Positions 61,608 to 64,000 of a stretch of 64,000 bases of DNA are shown here, piece by piece. The stretch is from Echinometra lucunter. Its lineage: Eukaryota > Echinodermata > Echinoidea > Camarodonta > Echinometridae. Made by a program: the position numbers and the translations under genes. Every line of letters begins with the position of its first letter. Position 1 is the first letter of the stretch. The notes beneath the pieces were generated by a model that was given only the letters and a program-made list of their open reading frames with translations, was not told where the DNA came from and did no database searches. The DNA is taken from NCBI GenBank assembly GCA_029962745.1, contig CM057156.1:28415791-28479790 (forward strand). The letters run 5' to 3'.

Positions 61608-63798
61608 CCATCGTACCGCCTCGAGAAGACGGCTGTGATCCATTTGAAGCCTTTGGCTGTATTCATGGCTGTGACGTGAGACAAGGGAGAGGATGGATCT
61701 ATTCAGAAACGCTTCCAGTATAATGTCAACAATGAAGTGTCACAGAAACTGGTGCCAGCTGGAGCATGTATTCCTTTCTTGCCACCCAATGAAGGTACTT
61801 GTAAGGCTGTTTTAGGACAATACAGTGTTGCAAAAAGACTGCGTCTGGAACACAGTCTGCAAAAATGCAAAAATTGAAATGTCTGTTGTGACACATTGGA
61901 ATGAAATTTTAGCCAAGATCATAGCACAGGAAGATTATATGTTAATTTACAATGTCTGCATGCCATCCATGTAATTATCAGTGTATGTTTGAAAAATATG
62001 ATTTTCAACAATATTCCATTTTGCGTTCCAGATGTGTCTTTTCACACCACTGTACTTGCCTAAAATGCCTAAATTACTTTACTTGGTACATGTATTTGGT
62101 TGGGATTCTTTCCCCTCAAAAAAAGATGTTTATGTTAGAGGTAGAATCTATACCATAGTAAAAGCTTCATATTTTGTGTCTGAGAGACTCAAGTATAATT
62201 GCATTTCACTATTTTGGTCAAAATACATAAAATTCCTTAAAAGAATTATATAGTAATTACTGTAAACATATATTTTCATTATACACATTAATCATTTGGA
62301 AAATATTAATCATTTTGCAGTACCAAACACCTATTCAGATCTTAATCATTTATCATTTATTTTGATTGTGACATACCGTATCTGAGTTACATGTATGTGT
62401 TTTTTAGAATGCTTTAGAATAAGAAAATTTGCCAAATACATTTATTTTCCAAGCAGAGGGCATCAGGAAAAATGATTGTTCATTGGTATTTCTCAGGCCA
62501 TCACCTCCTGGAACATGATGGTCTCAGTTTTAAACCTGCTGGGAATATGAGAGTTGAATCGTCAACAGGTGGAGTGTAACACTTATCCAGTTGATGACTT
62601 ATTGTTCATTAACCTGTTGAATACTATGCCAGGGATATTTCTGGCTGGAGTCTTAGGAGAACATGTGTTATACCTAAATCAAATCGTGTTCAAGGGGTTA
62701 AAGATCTGGTGTTGCTTCACCTTAGGCACTTTATCCTTATGTCGTTGTGGGAAAGAATGCGTCGGGGAACGCAAAATACAAATACAAAAATCAAAATGTC
62801 TATTTTGACATCTTGGAATAGAATTCTAGCAAAGATCATGCCACAAGAAGATCGTATATCAATTTACAAAGTGTACATGCTACCTGTCGAATTATCAGTC
62901 ATTTGAAAAATTTAATTTTCAGTGATTTTCCATTTTGCGTTCTGGACGCGTTCTTTCGCACAGCGACATAAAGATAAGACGCCTTACGTTACTGTGTTAA
63001 ATGATCTGTACGATTGACAGGTTCATCTAAGGCTGTTGTAAACTATGAAGATTATGTCAGGAAAGGAGCCATTAAAAAACAGCTGGGGATGAATATTGAA
63101 CAACAGGTGAGCCATCTGGCATTGCATATATGAATGCACCATCTTCATATTTGTACAGTTACTGGTCCAAAGACATTAGGTTTATCTAATATTAATAGAT
63201 TTTATTTGTTTTATTTGGATTTCTCATAATTCGCAAAGCTGCTTTTCAAAAGACTCGTTTTATCTTACATCTAGAAACTTACATGTATTAAGAGATGAGT
63301 TGGAATCATAATTTCTTCTTCTTCTTCTTCTTCTTCTTCTTCTTCTTCTTCTTCTTCTTCTTCTTCTTCTTCTTCTTCTTCTTCTTCTTCTTCTTCTTCT
63401 TCTTCTTCTTCTTCTTCTTCTTTTTTTCTTCTTCTTCTTCTTCTTCTTCTTCTTATTCTTCTTCTTCTTCTTCTTCTTTGTTAGTATGGTGCTTTATTTC
63501 AATTAGTTTTCATTGGACAGTGTCAGGTTCTGTGAAGGACAAAAGCTATGAACAACAAAGAGAGAACCTGCAGGTACATTAAATTTCAATCTTTTAAAGA
63601 AGTGTAGTTGGTTCTTAAAATCTTGTAAATTGAATACTACATTGACTGAGTTTGAAATAAGTTGTACATATAGAATTAAAGGTCTATTTTATTTTTGCTG
63701 CACAGGTTGAGCAGCTGTATGCAAGTGTTCCTGAGCTGGCATTTGGACCTATCTATGATGTATTAAGTGATGATGACTGGAAAGAAATTGAAAATATT
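61608..63798 (+). CDS. Three exons of an unrecognised gene, partial at right edge, with in-frame TGA
   Basis: Exons 61608-61794, 63021-63106 and 63706-63798 join in matching phase (1, then 0) with good acceptors. They read FQYNVNNEVSQKLVPAG, then VNYEDYVRKGAIKKQLG, then LYASVPELAFGPIYDVL. The last donor is GTAAGT at 63799, so the gene continues beyond the window. In the first exon the frame holds a TGA at 61677-61679 between LAVFMAVT and DKGEDGSIQK. The protein-like text on both sides suggests a CGA to TGA change or an assembly or haplotype variant. Alternatively, the true acceptor lies after the TGA. Upstream exons were not found. I do not recognise the protein; it looks soluble, with no membrane segment in the visible part. 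Confidence 0.6.
61824..62052. mobile_element. 229 bp TA-flanked MITE, copy 1
   Basis: Flanked by TA on both sides, with ends CAGTGTTGCAAAAAGACTGC and the near reverse complement near 62020-62052. It shares its interior (aagatcat.gcaca.gaagat) with the copy at 62740-62968. TA duplication and inverted ends suggest Tc1/mariner mobilisation. It lies in the intron just after the first visible exon of the edge gene. Confidence 0.75.
62740..62968. mobile_element. 229 bp TA-flanked MITE, copy 2
   Basis: Same length as copy 1, in the same orientation and again flanked by TA. The inverted ends are about 38 bp and start TGTCG, containing GAAAGAA.GCGTC and AACGCAAAAT. The two copies have diverged, so they are not a very recent pair. 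Confidence 0.78.
63312..63478. repeat. (TTC)n microsatellite, about 167 bp
   Basis: A long, nearly pure TTC tract with a short T run at about 63420. It lies in an intron of the edge gene. Phe, Ser or Leu runs in its open frames are artefacts. Confidence 0.96.
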
Positions 63799-64000
63799 GT
63801 AAGTTATTGGAATTTGTAATCTATCTTACAAGTTTAGTTCCTCCTCTTGGTAATGAATTTGATGTGTTTGTTTGTTTATTTAATTCAATTATTTCATATT
63901 TTCATATTTGCCCCCTTCCCTTTCTCTGTTGTTATGTGTCTAGTTTTAAAAAACCATGCATATTTATGCTTTTTGTAAAATCTGTGAGCCAGTGGAAATT

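Noticed and set aside
63535..63573. Extra exon of the edge gene between 63106 and 63706
   Set aside because: No acceptor gives an open frame that keeps phase 0 with both neighbours. The available ones lead to TGA. Direct joining of 63106 to 63706 is in phase.
1..64000. CRISPR array, bacterial operons, prophage
   Set aside because: The window is clearly eukaryotic. Repeats are microsatellites and transposons, without regularly spaced repeat-spacer structure.

Overview
This is eukaryotic DNA with spliced genes. It is AT-rich and full of microsatellites, homopolymer tracts, inverted-repeat elements, tRNA-derived SINE pieces and a non-LTR retrotransposon tail. The repeat style and gene families suggest a marine invertebrate deuterostome, most likely an echinoderm such as a sea urchin. 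That placement is inference; nothing here proves the species.

The core is a three-gene module present twice in direct orientation: block A at about 2262-23866 and block B at about 25573-53938. Each block holds, in order, a minus-strand P-loop GTPase (type 1), a second minus-strand GTPase (type 2), and a plus-strand gene transcribed divergently from type 2 across a 560-580 bp intergenic promoter. I rebuilt all six gene models by matching consensus splice sites, reading phase and cross-copy comparison. Type 1 (392 and 394 aa) and type 2 (425 aa in A) share a short N-terminal helix, a G domain (GRTGCGK[ST] P-loop, DNRG, THVD) and a long charged helical tail. The tails end in CaaX-like boxes: CIIL in type 1 and CPIQ in type 2. 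The divergent gene encodes 556 aa (A) or 562 aa (B): two copies of one alpha/beta domain joined by a Ser/Thr/Asn/Pro-rich linker. The domain duplication shows in the protein pattern and in one shared intron position and phase. In block B the type 2 gene carries two in-frame nonsense codons.

The blocks differ mainly by presence or absence of mobile DNA. A carries a 1.4 kb nested fold-back insertion with tRNA-like and TTAGGG-like parts. B carries a 9.4 kb segment inside a type 1 intron, with a tandem LTR-like array of about 2.8 kb period, plus a small MITE. An exact 500-N gap (24558-25057) lies between the blocks, so they may be true tandem paralogues or two haplotypes wrongly laid end to end.

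The left flank (1-2261) has no visible gene. The right flank (53939-64000) holds a CpG-rich candidate promoter, a hAT-like inverted-repeat element, a degraded LINE 3-prime end, two 229 bp TA-flanked MITEs and three consecutive plus-strand exons of an unrecognised gene leaving the window. The first of those exons has an in-frame TGA.

The working idea is that the GTPases and the divergent two-domain protein form one co-regulated unit. Prenylated coiled-coil GTPases recall animal cell-autonomous immunity GTPases in layout, but function is not shown by this sequence.
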